Under the pieces are notes generated by a model, which did no database searches, was not told where the DNA came from, and worked only from the letters and a program-made list of their open reading frames with translations. DNA of 64,000 nucleotides from contig JAIBAN010000017.1 in assembly GCA_019695185.1 (NCBI GenBank), forward strand, positions 34,589-98,588, written 5' to 3'. The translations under genes were made by a program, and so were the position numbers. The stretch is from Blastocatellia bacterium (GTDB taxonomy: Bacteria; Acidobacteriota; Blastocatellia; Chloracidobacteriales; Chloracidobacteriaceae). The stretch's first letter is position 1; each line of letters starts with the position of its first letter. Of the stretch, positions 8,823-17,854 are shown piece by piece.

Positions 8823-9502
8823 TTTGAAAATTTGTAACCCAATCCATGCACCGTCAAAATGAACTGCGGGTGTCGTGGGTTGGGTTCAAGTTTGTGCCGC
8901 AGCCATGCAACATGCACATCCACAGTCCGGGTTGAAGGGGTGGCATTGTAGCCCCAGACTTCATCCAACAGCACATCCCGCGAAATGGTTTCCCCCCGAT
9001 GTTCGATGAAATAGCGTAACAGGGTAAATTCCCGTGCGGAAAGCTCCACCAGTTCGCCATCGCGCCGCACTTCGGCTTTGCGGAAATCCACTTGAATGGT
9101 ACTGAAGTGAAACGTCTCTCCGGTAGGGGGCACATGGGCCGGCGCACGCCGCAACAAAGCTTCCAGCCGGGCCAACAGTTCCATCATTTCAAACGGCTTC
9201 GTCAGATAGTCATCCGCCCCAAGTTTAAGTCCTACCACTTTGTCAGTGACCTGCCCCCGCGCCGTCAGCATTAAAATTGGCGTCTCAATCTTGCGCTGCC
9301 TTAAATCCCGGCAGACATCGAATCCGTTTTTCCGGGGAAGCATGACATCCAGTATCAAGGCGTCAAACGCCTCCCGCACAGCCCGGTCAAATCCGGCTTC
9401 GCCATCGGTAGCGGTTTCCACCGTGTAACCTTCACATTCCAGCCGGTCCGACAACGTCATAATCAAACCGGGCTCGTCTTCAACCAATAGAATTCGTGGC
9501 AT
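8819..9502 (-). CDS. OmpR/PhoB-family response regulator, orphan
   Basis: A 227-residue two-domain regulator. The receiver domain (about 1-118) keeps the acidic pair Glu8/Asp9, phospho-acceptor Asp52 (LILDVMLP), the T/S switch Thr80 and Lys102 (LTKPF). The C-terminal winged helix (about 130-227) has the typical LSAREFTLLRYF, VHVAWLRHKL and VHGLGYKF signatures and should bind direct repeats in target promoters. No histidine kinase lies next to it, so the partner is elsewhere. The gene is convergent with the FHA-heme fusion and has a heptamer array at its 3' end and another just upstream of its start. Confidence 0.92.
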   Translation of the reverse strand: MPRILLVEDEPGLIMTLSDRLECEGYTVETATDGEAGFDRAVREAFDALILDVMLPRKNGFDVCRDLRQRKIETPILMLTARGQVTDKVVGLKLGADDYLTKPFEMMELLARLEALLRRAPAHVPPTGETFHFSTIQVDFRKAEVRRDGELVELSAREFTLLRYFIEHRGETISRDVLLDEVWGYNATPSTRTVDVHVAWLRHKLEPNPRHPQFILTVHGLGYKFSN

Positions 9503-9518
9503 AAATTATGAGGGGTTT

Positions 9519-9642
9519 TGAGTTTTAGGTTTTGAGTTTTGAGAGATGATTTTCCCAAACAATTTGAACCGGTTGACTGAAGCAACCGGATTTCACTCAG
9601 TGCTCAGTCCTCAGCCCTGGTTTTTCAGCCCTCAGCATTCAA
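9519..9642. repeat. Degenerate heptamer arrays with TGA and TAG units
   Basis: Left array (plus orientation, 9519-9553): TGAGTTT, TAGGTTT, TGAGTTT, TGAGAGA, TGATTTT. Right array (minus orientation, about 9595-9642, reading away from the stop of the CocE-type gene): TGAATGC, TGAGGGC, TGAAAAA, CCAGGGC, TGAGGAC, TGAGCAC, TGAGTGA. The period stays exactly seven while the last four bases vary, and in one unit TGA is replaced by TAG. Confidence 0.8.
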
Positions 9643-9646
9643 TCCT

Positions 9647-11926
9647 TTATTTACGATTGACCACCACCGACACACTCAGATGTGACGGATACTGCGCGGA
9701 GCGATACACCCGTTGCGTGGCTGGCTGAAAATCAGCTTCTTTAGCCAAAAAGATGTTTTCCACAAAGGTTTGCGGATTGCGGTCATAAAGCGGAAACCAA
9801 CTGCTTTGCACCTGCACCATGATGCGATGGCCAGGCAGGAAGCAATAATTCTGACCATGCAAATCCAGGCTGTATTCCGTGACTTGATTGGGAGTCAGGG
9901 CTTCTGCTGTTTCAAAGCTTTTGCGATACCGACCGCGAAAAATCTCACTGGCCACCATCAACTCATATCCGGCCAGTTTTGGATTGGTCGGGTTTTCCGC
10001 CGGATAGACATCAATCAGTTTTACCACCCAATCACTGTCTGTTCCTGAGGTTGACGCAAACAAATGAGCCAGAATATCCCCGGTCAAAGTCACCTTTTCT
10101 TTGAGCGGCTCGGTTTGCCAGCTCATCACGTCAGTCCGGCCCTGTAAGAATCGCTGGTCCTGTGCCAGCCAGCTATACCATTGGGAACCGTTGGGGTCGT
10201 AGGTTGCCTCAATCGGGCGTTTTCGATAGGGGACCGGGTTTGCCGGGTCCGAAACATAACTGTCAAAGCCTTCGGGGTTTGTTGTGGGGGTCGGTTTTTC
10301 AAATGCCAGCCGCCGATTGGCATGCAGGTACAAATTGCGTTTGGCCAGATTGCGCGGCGGCCATGCCTCATAGGTCACCCACCGGTTGGAGCCGGATTGG
10401 AAAATAGTGGCTTCGGCTTGTTTGGGTTTTCCCTTCCCTTTGAGATAGGAAGCAAACCAGGGGGCCTCGATTTCCTTGCGAAAATATTTTCCGGTGTCAC
10501 TGCCAAAATCAACCTCCGCCAACCGCCTGCCTTTTCTGGACCAACCGCCGTGGTTCCAGGGTCCTTCAACCAAAAAAACCAGATGTTTGCGGTCATACTT
10601 TTCCAGTGTCTGATAGGTCACCAAAGGGCCAAACAGGTCTTCCTGGTCCCACCAGCCACCCACGACCAAAGTCGGGACGGTGCTTTCCCGCAAATAGTTC
10701 TGCACGCCACGGGCCTGCCAAAAGGCGTCATACCCTTGATGGGTTGTGAAGTTGTTCCAGGTCGGCAGCTTCCCACCCAACTGCCCGGTCAAGGTTGCAA
10801 GGGTTTTGAGCGAAAGATACCAGTCATACGCATCGGTTTTCCCAAAGCTCACATCTTCCAACTGCTTGGATGATTCCAGGGATTTCACATACTCATAGCC
10901 ATAACTCTGACGAAACGCTCCATTGTGGAAAAAATCATCACCCTTCCAAAAATCTCCGATGGGTGCCTGTGGTGAGGCTGCTTTGAGGGCCGGATGGGGG
11001 TCAATCAGGGCCATGGTTGCCAGCCAGCCATCATAGGAGGTGCCCAAAATTCCAACCTTTCCATTATTGCGGGGAATGTTTTTGACCAGCCAGTCAATCG
11101 TGTCATAGGCATCGGTGCTTTCATCAACCGCTTTGGCATCCCGTTTGTCACGCGGCGGACGCACCATCAGGAACTCGCCTTCCGAATCAAACTTGCCCCG
11201 GATATCCTGAAAAACAAAAATGTAACCATCAGCAACCAGTTCCTTCCGGCTGTTATTGACCCGGTCAGTATCAAATTCCTTGACCCCATAAGGTGTGCGG
11301 TCAAGCAGTATCGGCAAAGGCACGGTCTGTTTTTCCGGAGTCAGAATCACGGTGAAAAGCCGAACCCCATCCCGCATGGGAATCATGGCTTCGGTCCGTT
11401 TGAACGCCACCCTGGTATCAGGGGCCGGTTGATTACTGATTTTTTTGGCCGGATACTCCTGCCCACCCTGATGCCAGACCAGCGACCGCACTTTGCCATC
11501 CGCGCCCCGGATAAAATCCACCTGCGCGGCCACGATTTTCAGAAAAAATCTGGTTTCGGAAGCCGGGAAAATCTGAAATTGCGCCTGGTCGGTGACAACT
11601 CCGAAAAATGTATTGCCTTCCCGAAAGAAAGACATCGTGACATCGGGGTCCCCCAAGTCCTGATATTGCCCAACGTACTCATCAAAAATCCGTGGATTGA
11701 TGGAAACCTCGGCGGGCGGCGTGTCGGTTTTTTTATCCTGCGCGCCAACTGCCTGAAGCCAGTGAAATGCCAATAAACCAATCAAAAGAGCATGAAAAAA
11801 AACTAACCACACACGTTTTGGTGAATATGAATACACGCAACACCTCCATAAATCAGGGGACCGAAAAACACTGATCCATTCAGGCAAATCCTCAGAGGGG
11901 TTTTCCACCGAATGAACCAATGACAT
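9647..11926 (-). CDS. CocE/NonD-family secreted hydrolase (S15-type alpha/beta hydrolase)
   Basis: A 759-residue protein. A hydrophobic segment (VWLVFFHALLIGLLAFHWLQ, about residues 39-58) followed by VGAQ suggests a signal peptide after an unusually long N-terminus; a later start is possible. A small beta domain (YVGQYQ, EYPAKK) comes next, like those attached to serine hydrolases. The alpha/beta-hydrolase core has MRDGVRLFTVILTP, DRTPYG, the oxyanion-side VFQDIRGKFDSEGEF, nucleophile Ser in GILGTSYDGW, and GPWNHGGW containing the catalytic His. The C-terminal jelly roll is typical of the Xaa-Pro peptidase / cocaine esterase / glutaryl-acylase superfamily. These enzymes cleave esters or amides; the substrate here cannot be told. 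It is divergent from the SagB-type gene. Confidence 0.85.
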   Translation of the reverse strand: MSLVHSVENPSEDLPEWISVFRSPDLWRCCVYSYSPKRVWLVFFHALLIGLLAFHWLQAVGAQDKKTDTPPAEVSINPRIFDEYVGQYQDLGDPDVTMSFFREGNTFFGVVTDQAQFQIFPASETRFFLKIVAAQVDFIRGADGKVRSLVWHQGGQEYPAKKISNQPAPDTRVAFKRTEAMIPMRDGVRLFTVILTPEKQTVPLPILLDRTPYGVKEFDTDRVNNSRKELVADGYIFVFQDIRGKFDSEGEFLMVRPPRDKRDAKAVDESTDAYDTIDWLVKNIPRNNGKVGILGTSYDGWLATMALIDPHPALKAASPQAPIGDFWKGDDFFHNGAFRQSYGYEYVKSLESSKQLEDVSFGKTDAYDWYLSLKTLATLTGQLGGKLPTWNNFTTHQGYDAFWQARGVQNYLRESTVPTLVVGGWWDQEDLFGPLVTYQTLEKYDRKHLVFLVEGPWNHGGWSRKGRRLAEVDFGSDTGKYFRKEIEAPWFASYLKGKGKPKQAEATIFQSGSNRWVTYEAWPPRNLAKRNLYLHANRRLAFEKPTPTTNPEGFDSYVSDPANPVPYRKRPIEATYDPNGSQWYSWLAQDQRFLQGRTDVMSWQTEPLKEKVTLTGDILAHLFASTSGTDSDWVVKLIDVYPAENPTNPKLAGYELMVASEIFRGRYRKSFETAEALTPNQVTEYSLDLHGQNYCFLPGHRIMVQVQSSWFPLYDRNPQTFVENIFLAKEADFQPATQRVYRSAQYPSHLSVSVVVNRK

Positions 11927-12082
11927 GCTGGGGATATATCTTGTGACGCGGTTAGGATGATTACCTGATACGCGTCTGAAATGGATGTCTCCGGTTCAGA
12001 ATTTTACATTCTTAACATGTTTGCCACGGACCGGCAGTCAAACCGGCTTTGCACTTGGGAAATCCCATGATAGAGAACCGAC

Positions 12083-13792
12083 ATGAAACTCTCCGGATTT
12101 CGTTCCAGCAGACCAACCCAGGACGACCCGACCCGTGCCAATTGGGAACGGGCCATTCTGTATCATAACGCCACCAAACACCACTATTCCCGATTTGCCA
12201 CCTCACTTGGATATCTGGATTGGAACACCCAGCCTGACCCGTTCCGCCGGTTTGCCGGAGCCCCTCTCATCCAACTGCCTTTAACCAACGAAGACCGGAC
12301 CCCTGGATTTGAGGATGTGTACTACCCGCACCTGATTCCACCGCTGCCGGTGACTTTTGCTTCCATCGGTTCATTCTTTGAATTATCGCTGGCACTTTCG
12401 GCCTGGAAAGAATTTCGTGGCAACCGGTGGGCACTCCGGGTTAATCCGTCGAGCGGAAACCTGCACCCAACCGAGGGTTATGCCATATTGCCCCCCTGCG
12501 CCAACATTCATTCCCAAGCCGGTGTTTACCACTATGCGCCAAATGAACATGGTTTGGAGCGGCGAACCGTTATTTCCGACGAAGTTTGGGGGCAACTGAT
12601 TCAGGGTTTTCCAGTTGAAACCTTCTTCGTCGGATTGACTTCGATTTTCTGGCGGGAAGCCTGGAAATATGGTGAGCGCTCCTTCCGCTACTGCCAGATT
12701 GACCTTGGCCATGCGCTTGCAGCCCTTTCCTATGCAGCGGCGATTCAGGGCTGGAAAGCGATTTTCCTCTCCGGTGTAACCGACCGGCAACTGGCTGCCC
12801 TGCTCGGAGTTGACCGCACCAGCGAATTTCCGGCTGCCGAAGGCGAGCACCCGGAAGCCCTGGTGGCAATTGTTCCCAACACCGCCGGGCTGGCAGAACT
12901 TCCTGCCCAACTACCTGAGGCAGTGCTTGCGACCATTGCACAGGGAACCTGGTCCGGCACGGCCAATCAGCTCAGTTCTGACCATGTTGCCTGGCCGATA
13001 CTTGAAGCAGTTGCAACAGCCACCGAATATCCTGAACCAGCCGATAATCCTCAGGGTGCCCCAACCGGCCTGAAATTCCCCCTCCGCCCAGCGGGAACTC
13101 CGCACACAGCTCGCAAATTGTTGCTCCGGCGGCGGAGTGCCGTCACGTTTGATGGACGGACTTCACTGAGCACCCAGGCTTTTTTCACCATGCTGGGACG
13201 AACCATTCCCATGCTGGACACGGTTCCGTGGGATACCTTTGGCGGACAGGCCCAAGTCCATCTGGTGTTGTTTGTCCATCGGGTCAGGGGCCTTGCGCCC
13301 GGTATCTATCTGCTGGTCCGCAACTACAAGCATACGGCTGAACTAAAAGGATTGCTGAAACAGGATTTTGTCTGGAAAAAACCAACCGGCGGCCCCCCCG
13401 AAATGGAGCTTTATTTACTTGAAGCCGGAGAGTTTACCTATCAGGCGGCAGAGGTTAGTTGCCGGCAGAACATTGCCGGGGCCGGGGCCTTCAGTCTGGG
13501 GATGCTGGCCCGGTTTGAGCCATTGCTACGGGAACAAGGGGCCTGGATGTACCGTCGTTTGTTTTGGGAAACCGGATTGATTGGCCAAATTCTTTACCTT
13601 GAAGCTGAGGCTGCCGGAGTGCGCGGAACCGGAATCGGATGCTTTTTTGACGACCCGGTGCATGAAATGCTGGGCCTGACAGACCAAACCTATCAGTCGC
13701 TGTATCATTTCACGGTGGGAGGTCCGGTGGATGACCCGCGCCTGACAACCCTGGCACCGTACACCAATGAACGACGACGCGTCATTCGTTGA
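12083..13792 (+). CDS. SagB/ThcOx-type double nitroreductase-fold dehydrogenase
   Basis: A 569-residue protein with two tandem nitroreductase-like halves. The first (about residues 95-275) has RVNPSSGNLHPTEGY and GVYHYAP; the second (from about 330) has RKLLLRRRSAVTFDG, APGIYLLV and GTGIGCFFDDPVHEM. These are hallmarks of the SagB family of FMN-dependent dehydrogenases, some of which oxidise azolines in RiPP pathways. Here there is no YcaO cyclase, precursor peptide or protease nearby, so a RiPP role is not supported; many stand-alone double-domain members exist with unknown substrates. No signal peptide is visible. The neighbour downstream (13961) is an uncharacterised protein that may be cotranscribed. 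Confidence 0.83.
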   Translation: MKLSGFRSSRPTQDDPTRANWERAILYHNATKHHYSRFATSLGYLDWNTQPDPFRRFAGAPLIQLPLTNEDRTPGFEDVYYPHLIPPLPVTFASIGSFFELSLALSAWKEFRGNRWALRVNPSSGNLHPTEGYAILPPCANIHSQAGVYHYAPNEHGLERRTVISDEVWGQLIQGFPVETFFVGLTSIFWREAWKYGERSFRYCQIDLGHALAALSYAAAIQGWKAIFLSGVTDRQLAALLGVDRTSEFPAAEGEHPEALVAIVPNTAGLAELPAQLPEAVLATIAQGTWSGTANQLSSDHVAWPILEAVATATEYPEPADNPQGAPTGLKFPLRPAGTPHTARKLLLRRRSAVTFDGRTSLSTQAFFTMLGRTIPMLDTVPWDTFGGQAQVHLVLFVHRVRGLAPGIYLLVRNYKHTAELKGLLKQDFVWKKPTGGPPEMELYLLEAGEFTYQAAEVSCRQNIAGAGAFSLGMLARFEPLLREQGAWMYRRLFWETGLIGQILYLEAEAAGVRGTGIGCFFDDPVHEMLGLTDQTYQSLYHFTVGGPVDDPRLTTLAPYTNERRRVIR

Positions 13793-13960
13793 GAAAGTGA
13801 CGCATAAACCGGATGGCAATCTGAAAAACCAGCAACTCAAAAATCAATTCCAGAGCTTCCCTGTCCATTTCATTTGCCCCACACCGGCATTCGGATTATG
13901 CTGCGGGTTCCAACAACAACTCACGAATTTGGCACGTTTCTCACAGTACGGAACTCACCC

Positions 13961-14800
13961 ATGCAGCCTGTCGCTTTACCGTTTTCAGTCCCTGAAGAAC
14001 TTGAGCCTGCGGTTGAAAACAGCTCTTCCCAGCCGTTCAACTATTTCAACTATTTCACGGAAATCGAAGAAGCTTTTGTGGCCCGGCGGGGGTCGCCGAT
14101 GATGATTTCTCCGATGGATTGGTCTCTGGTGGAAAGCTGGAAGACAGCCAGCATCCCGCTCCATGTGGTCTTGCGGGGCATCACCCAGGCATTTGACAAA
14201 CGGGCCGGCCAGCCGCAAACCCCACAGCAGATTCACAAAAAAGTGAATACCCTGTTTTACTGCCAGCAGGCAGTCATGGCCGAGTTTGCAGAATACGCCG
14301 AATCCCAGGTGGGGGCTGCGCCCACAGATGAAACAGCCGTCGCCGACCCCTTTCCACCCGGAACGGTACGGGCGTACTTATCCGATTTGATTGCCGAACT
14401 GGAAATCACCCGCAGCATAACCCAACAGGCAGTGACCGAACTGTACCCCCACAGCCGTACCTTTGAAGCCATTGACCGCACCATTGCCCAACTGCGGGAA
14501 AGCGCAGAACGATTGCCGGACCCGACTGCCGGCGCTCCCGCCACCCCTCCGGTGAATCTGGAAAAACTGGAACTTGATTTGACCCGTCTGGAGGAATTGC
14601 TGTACGACACTCTGGCTGCTGACGCGCCACCTGAAATCCTGGAGGAAATTACGGCTGATGCGGTCAACCAACTCAAACCGCATAAAAAACGGATGGATAA
14701 AGCCGTCTATGAGCAAACGCTGGAAAATTACCGGGCACGACAATTGCGGGCACGGTACCGGGTTCCCCGCTTGAGCCTGTTCTATTTGCGACCGGAGTAA
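13961..14800 (+). CDS. Conserved-looking protein of unknown function
   Basis: A 279-residue, acidic, mostly helical protein without signal peptide or membrane helix. I do not recognise a named domain. The N-terminal 90 residues look like a compact folded block with the segments NYFNYFTEIEEAFVARRG, ISPMDWSLVESW and PLHVVLRGI; the remainder is helical and rich in Glu and Ala, with a Pro-rich break near residue 200. The first block has the feel of a DNA-binding or adaptor helix bundle, but that is only an impression. The ATG at 13961 is preferred over 13874, because the extra 29 residues are atypical. It lies 168 bases after the SagB-type gene on the same strand and ends in a long heptamer array. 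Confidence 0.6.
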   Translation: MQPVALPFSVPEELEPAVENSSSQPFNYFNYFTEIEEAFVARRGSPMMISPMDWSLVESWKTASIPLHVVLRGITQAFDKRAGQPQTPQQIHKKVNTLFYCQQAVMAEFAEYAESQVGAAPTDETAVADPFPPGTVRAYLSDLIAELEITRSITQQAVTELYPHSRTFEAIDRTIAQLRESAERLPDPTAGAPATPPVNLEKLELDLTRLEELLYDTLAADAPPEILEEITADAVNQLKPHKKRMDKAVYEQTLENYRARQLRARYRVPRLSLFYLRPE

Positions 14801-14809
14801 AATCAGGAC

Positions 14810-15020
14810 TGAGGACCAATCAAGGACTGAGGACTGAGGACTGAGGACTGAGGACTGAGTGAAATCATACTTAAGTTGTGGGTTGAGAGAATTGTTGTTT
14901 GGCAGGAAATCAGCAAAAACCAGTTAAAGAAATCACATTCCCTTCATGAAAGAAAACCTCAGTCCTCAGTCCTCAGTCCTCAGTCCTCAGTCTTTGATTG
15001 GTCCTCAGTCCTCAGTCCTG
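14810..15020. repeat. Long TGAGGAC arrays forming an inverted repeat
   Basis: The plus-strand array (14810-14863) holds about six TGAGGAC units with one CAATCAA interruption. The minus-strand array (15020 down to 14958) holds a matching series with the same CAATCAA interruption, so the two arms are complementary even at their irregularity. The arms follow the stop codons of two convergent genes (14800 and 15024). Confidence 0.9.
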
Positions 15021-15023
15021 GTT

Positions 15024-15530
15024 TCATTTCATAAGATAGGCTGACAAATGCAGCTTGCCGTTCATGTTCTTGGGTTCAACTTTGATGACGGCATTGTCAC
15101 TGTAAACCGGAAAGAAAAAGGCATCACCGCTGGAACGCCCGGCTCCGGTTTCGACTGAGATGTTTTTGTTGGTGATTTCCAGTTCCTTGTCGCCGTCTTT
15201 GATAATCAAACTGATGCGGAGTGAGGGGGGAGCAACCTTTGAGGTTTTGTCCGACTCGGTCATGAAAGCAACCATGCGAATTTCCCGAAAACCAAGTGTT
15301 GGGAACGTCCAAATGGTCGAGCTTTTATCCTCAATCCGCTGGTCGGAAGCCAATTGATAAAAAATAGCATCCGGGTTGACGTTCGGATGCCATTCCAAAA
15401 CAGTTGGATTGGCAGGGCGACTTTCTTTGGGGGCCGGCACTTTTCCTTGATTTTGACCAAAAACTGAACCGGACGTGAATGCGATACAGGCAGCCACAAA
15501 AATCCAGGCAAACAAGAAGCGATGTTTCAT
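15024..15530 (-). CDS. Secreted protein of unknown function
   Basis: 168 residues. A signal peptide covers about residues 1-25 (FLFAWIFVAACIAFTSGSVFG, then QNQGK). The mature part is a small soluble domain rich in beta-strand-like segments (FREIRMVAFMTES, LRISLIIKDGDKEL, NAVIKVEPKNMNGKLHLSAYL). No known family is recognised. Of two close ATGs, 15530 is chosen because AGGAGG lies seven bases before it but only one base before the ATG at 15536. It is divergent from the M28 peptidase and convergent with the unknown gene at 13961. Confidence 0.6.
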   Translation of the reverse strand: MKHRFLFAWIFVAACIAFTSGSVFGQNQGKVPAPKESRPANPTVLEWHPNVNPDAIFYQLASDQRIEDKSSTIWTFPTLGFREIRMVAFMTESDKTSKVAPPSLRISLIIKDGDKELEITNKNISVETGAGRSSGDAFFFPVYSDNAVIKVEPKNMNGKLHLSAYLMK

Positions 15531-15706
15531 TGTCATTCCTCCTCGATTGTAATGTATGGAACAATGGTCGGTATGGGAAAAGCCGAGGGAAAGGCGTGAT
15601 CGGCTTTGACGGCGTTTAACTCTTGACCTTGTTTCTTTCACAAACCGGGAATGGATTTCAACTTTTTTCCGTTTCCCCAAAACTTACAGCTTAGGATTTT
15701 CTCTGT

Positions 15707-17377
15707 ATGAGCAACTTGGCAGTTTTATTGTTCCCGCAACAGCATTGGAAAAAACTTGCTTTTGGCTTCCTTGCCATGGCATTAAATTGTTCTCTTCTGT
15801 TGGCTGGCCCGTTGCCACCCACCTCACCGCTTCCATCCAATGTTGAAATCATCCAACCGAAGGATATGAAACGTCATCTTTCTTTTCTGGCCTCGCCGGA
15901 ACTGGGCGGGCGTTATACCTTCAGCGCCGGAAACCGGATTGCAGCCAGGTATCTGGCTTCGCAACTTGAGTTTTTCGGGTTTCGCGGTGCCATTGACGGA
16001 AGTTTCTTTCAGCCGGTTCCCTTTGTCACCCGTGAAACCGATTTTTCCCATAGCACCCTCGCGGTGGGTTCCGGGCAAACCTTCACCTTTGGCGAGGATT
16101 TTCTCAATTTTGATTTTCTTGGCGCACCCAATTCCTGTGATGTGAATGGTGAACTGGTCTTTGTGGGTTATGGAATTTCAAATCCGGAAAACGGCTATGA
16201 CGACTACAAGGGGTTGGACACAAAGGGAAAAATAGCAGTGTACCTGATGTCCGGCACTCCCCGTGAATTGAATGGCAAAACCATTCCCGATGCCGCGCGG
16301 GGAGTTCAGGCCGCAGCGGCGCATGGCTGTAGCGGAGCCGTTATTCTGCCTGATGTCTATTGGTCAAACGGTTGGAATCAAATCAAATCCATTGCCGCCG
16401 GACGGCCCCGCCAGCGCAAACTCCAGCTCAAGACAGATTCCGATGACAAAGATGCCGCCCGCATTCCGGCGGTGCTGGCCAGTCCCAAACTGGCCACCGC
16501 CTTGTTGGAACACCTCAAACTGTCGTTTGAAACTGTGCGCACCCAGGCTTCAGCCGGCGACCCGGTCAAGCCCACAGGCTTTGGCGTCACCGCCCGGCTG
16601 CATGTGGAAACCAAAGAATATCAGGAACAAGCCCAAAACGTGGTTGGTATTCTGGAAGGCCGCGACCCGGAACTCAAAAAACAGTTCATTGTGTTGAGCG
16701 CTCATTACGACCACCTGGAAGCCAGCGATAAAGAGATTTTCCCTGGGGCTGATGATGACGGTTCGGGGACCACCGCCGTCCTTGAAATTGCCCGTGCGTT
16801 TGCCCAGGGCGAACGCCCCCGGCGGTCGGTTTTGGTACTTTTTAATACCGGTGAGGAAATGGGGCTGCTCGGTTCAAACTACTTCACGGAAAACCCGCCG
16901 GTGAAGCTGGAACAAATCGTGGCGGATTTCAACATTGACATGATTGGCCGGTCCCGGTCCCCCAAGGATACCAACCCGGAAGACGCCAAACTGGCCGACC
17001 TGGACTCGGTTTACCTGATTGGTCCGGACAAGCACAGCTCGGAACTGATGCAAATCAGCGAGGAAACCAACCAGGATTTGACCAAACTTAAAATTGATTA
17101 CACCTACAACAACGAAAATGACCCTTCCCGGTTGTTTTACCGCAGCGACCATTGGAACTTTGCCAAACGCGGCATTCCGGTGATTTTTTATTTCAATGGC
17201 CTGCACTCGGATTATCACCGTTCAACCGACACGGTGGATAAAATTGACTTTGAGAAAATGGCGCGGGTGGCCCGACTGGTCTATGCAACGTCCTGGAGGG
17301 TCGCCAACCGGGAACAACGACTCAAAATTGACAAATGGAATGCGGCCAAGCCGGGGATTCAAATCGGCGAAAACTAA
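15707..17377 (+). CDS. Secreted M28-family zinc aminopeptidase with PA-like insert
   Basis: A 556-residue exopeptidase. The N-terminal hydrophobic segment (about 17-34) is a signal peptide or anchor. A protease-associated (PA) domain fills about residues 130-290 (GELVFVGYGISNPENGYDDYKGLDTKGKIAV). The catalytic M28 domain has all expected dinuclear zinc ligands and catalytic acids: His333 (SAHYDH), Asp349 (GADDDGSGT), Glu383-Glu384 (NTGEEMGLLGS), Asp411 (NIDMIGR) and a C-terminal His at about 504 (LHSDYHRSTDT). Members release N-terminal residues from peptides outside the cytoplasm. The gene stands alone, divergent from a small secreted protein. Confidence 0.92.
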   Translation: MSNLAVLLFPQQHWKKLAFGFLAMALNCSLLLAGPLPPTSPLPSNVEIIQPKDMKRHLSFLASPELGGRYTFSAGNRIAARYLASQLEFFGFRGAIDGSFFQPVPFVTRETDFSHSTLAVGSGQTFTFGEDFLNFDFLGAPNSCDVNGELVFVGYGISNPENGYDDYKGLDTKGKIAVYLMSGTPRELNGKTIPDAARGVQAAAAHGCSGAVILPDVYWSNGWNQIKSIAAGRPRQRKLQLKTDSDDKDAARIPAVLASPKLATALLEHLKLSFETVRTQASAGDPVKPTGFGVTARLHVETKEYQEQAQNVVGILEGRDPELKKQFIVLSAHYDHLEASDKEIFPGADDDGSGTTAVLEIARAFAQGERPRRSVLVLFNTGEEMGLLGSNYFTENPPVKLEQIVADFNIDMIGRSRSPKDTNPEDAKLADLDSVYLIGPDKHSSELMQISEETNQDLTKLKIDYTYNNENDPSRLFYRSDHWNFAKRGIPVIFYFNGLHSDYHRSTDTVDKIDFEKMARVARLVYATSWRVANREQRLKIDKWNAAKPGIQIGEN

Positions 17378-17407
17378 ACCCATTTGTGAGTGCATACAAA
17401 AAAAGAA

Positions 17408-17439
17408 GCCGCGAACGATTTGCAGAAGTCGTTCGCGGC
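17408..17439 (-). terminator. Intrinsic terminator for the small secreted gene at 17516
   Basis: Perfect 11-base arms GCCGCGAACGA (17408-17418) and TCGTTCGCGGC (17429-17439), followed on the minus strand by a run of T. It lies just downstream of the stop codon of the minus-strand gene and may also slow plus-strand transcription. This convergent pair has no heptamer array. Confidence 0.8.
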
Positions 17440-17515
17440 TTTCGCCATTCAACGCGTACAGAATAACTCCCCAGCGGAGACAAACAGATTTGCAAAAGGC
17501 AAATCACACAGAAGA

Positions 17516-17854
17516 TTAGTCAAACTGCAGAGCGGTCGTCAGTCCTTTGAATTCAATCCGACTGATGGAACGGGTGCCGTTGTTATTGTTAAAGACCACC
17601 ACATCACCGTTTGCCGCTTTGGGCAGGGTCACAATTTTATAGGGCATCCGGGCCAATTCCTTGCGGCCATCAAGCAAAACCAGTTCCCCTTCCTTGTCGT
17701 CAACAAATTGAGCCGTATAGGCACCGGATTTGATTTCCTGGCCCTGTACCACGCAATTGCGCGGAATCGTCAGATTTTTATTCTGATTGCGGGCAAAAGC
17801 CGGAACCATTGTCACTGCCGTCAAAACCACTGCCACCATCAAACGCTTCAACAT
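17516..17854 (-). CDS. Small secreted protein of unknown function
   Basis: 112 residues. A signal peptide is clear (MLKRLMVAVVLTAVTMVPAFA), giving a mature protein of about 90 residues with beta-rich segments (NLTIPRNCVVQGQEIKSGAY, GELVLLDGRKELARMPYK, NGDVVVFNNNNGTRSISRIE). I do not recognise a family. The chosen ATG at 17852-17854 has GAGGTGGGTGG before it and is followed by the signal peptide; the open frame upstream to 18088 is non-coding in character. The upstream region has a 13-base inverted repeat that looks like an operator. It has its own hairpin terminator. Confidence 0.7.
   Translation of the reverse strand: MLKRLMVAVVLTAVTMVPAFARNQNKNLTIPRNCVVQGQEIKSGAYTAQFVDDKEGELVLLDGRKELARMPYKIVTLPKAANGDVVVFNNNNGTRSISRIEFKGLTTALQFD

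Noticed and set aside
12083..13792. RiPP (azole) gene cluster around the SagB-type gene
   Set aside because: No YcaO cyclase, precursor peptide, protease or transporter gene lies nearby; the double-domain form occurs widely outside such clusters.
14810..15020. Heptamer arrays as a CRISPR array or telomere-like repeat
   Set aside because: The unit is seven bases with no spacers and no cas genes nearby. The CAGGGTT units at 45592 and 56382 only resemble telomere DNA and occur in two or three copies at gene ends.
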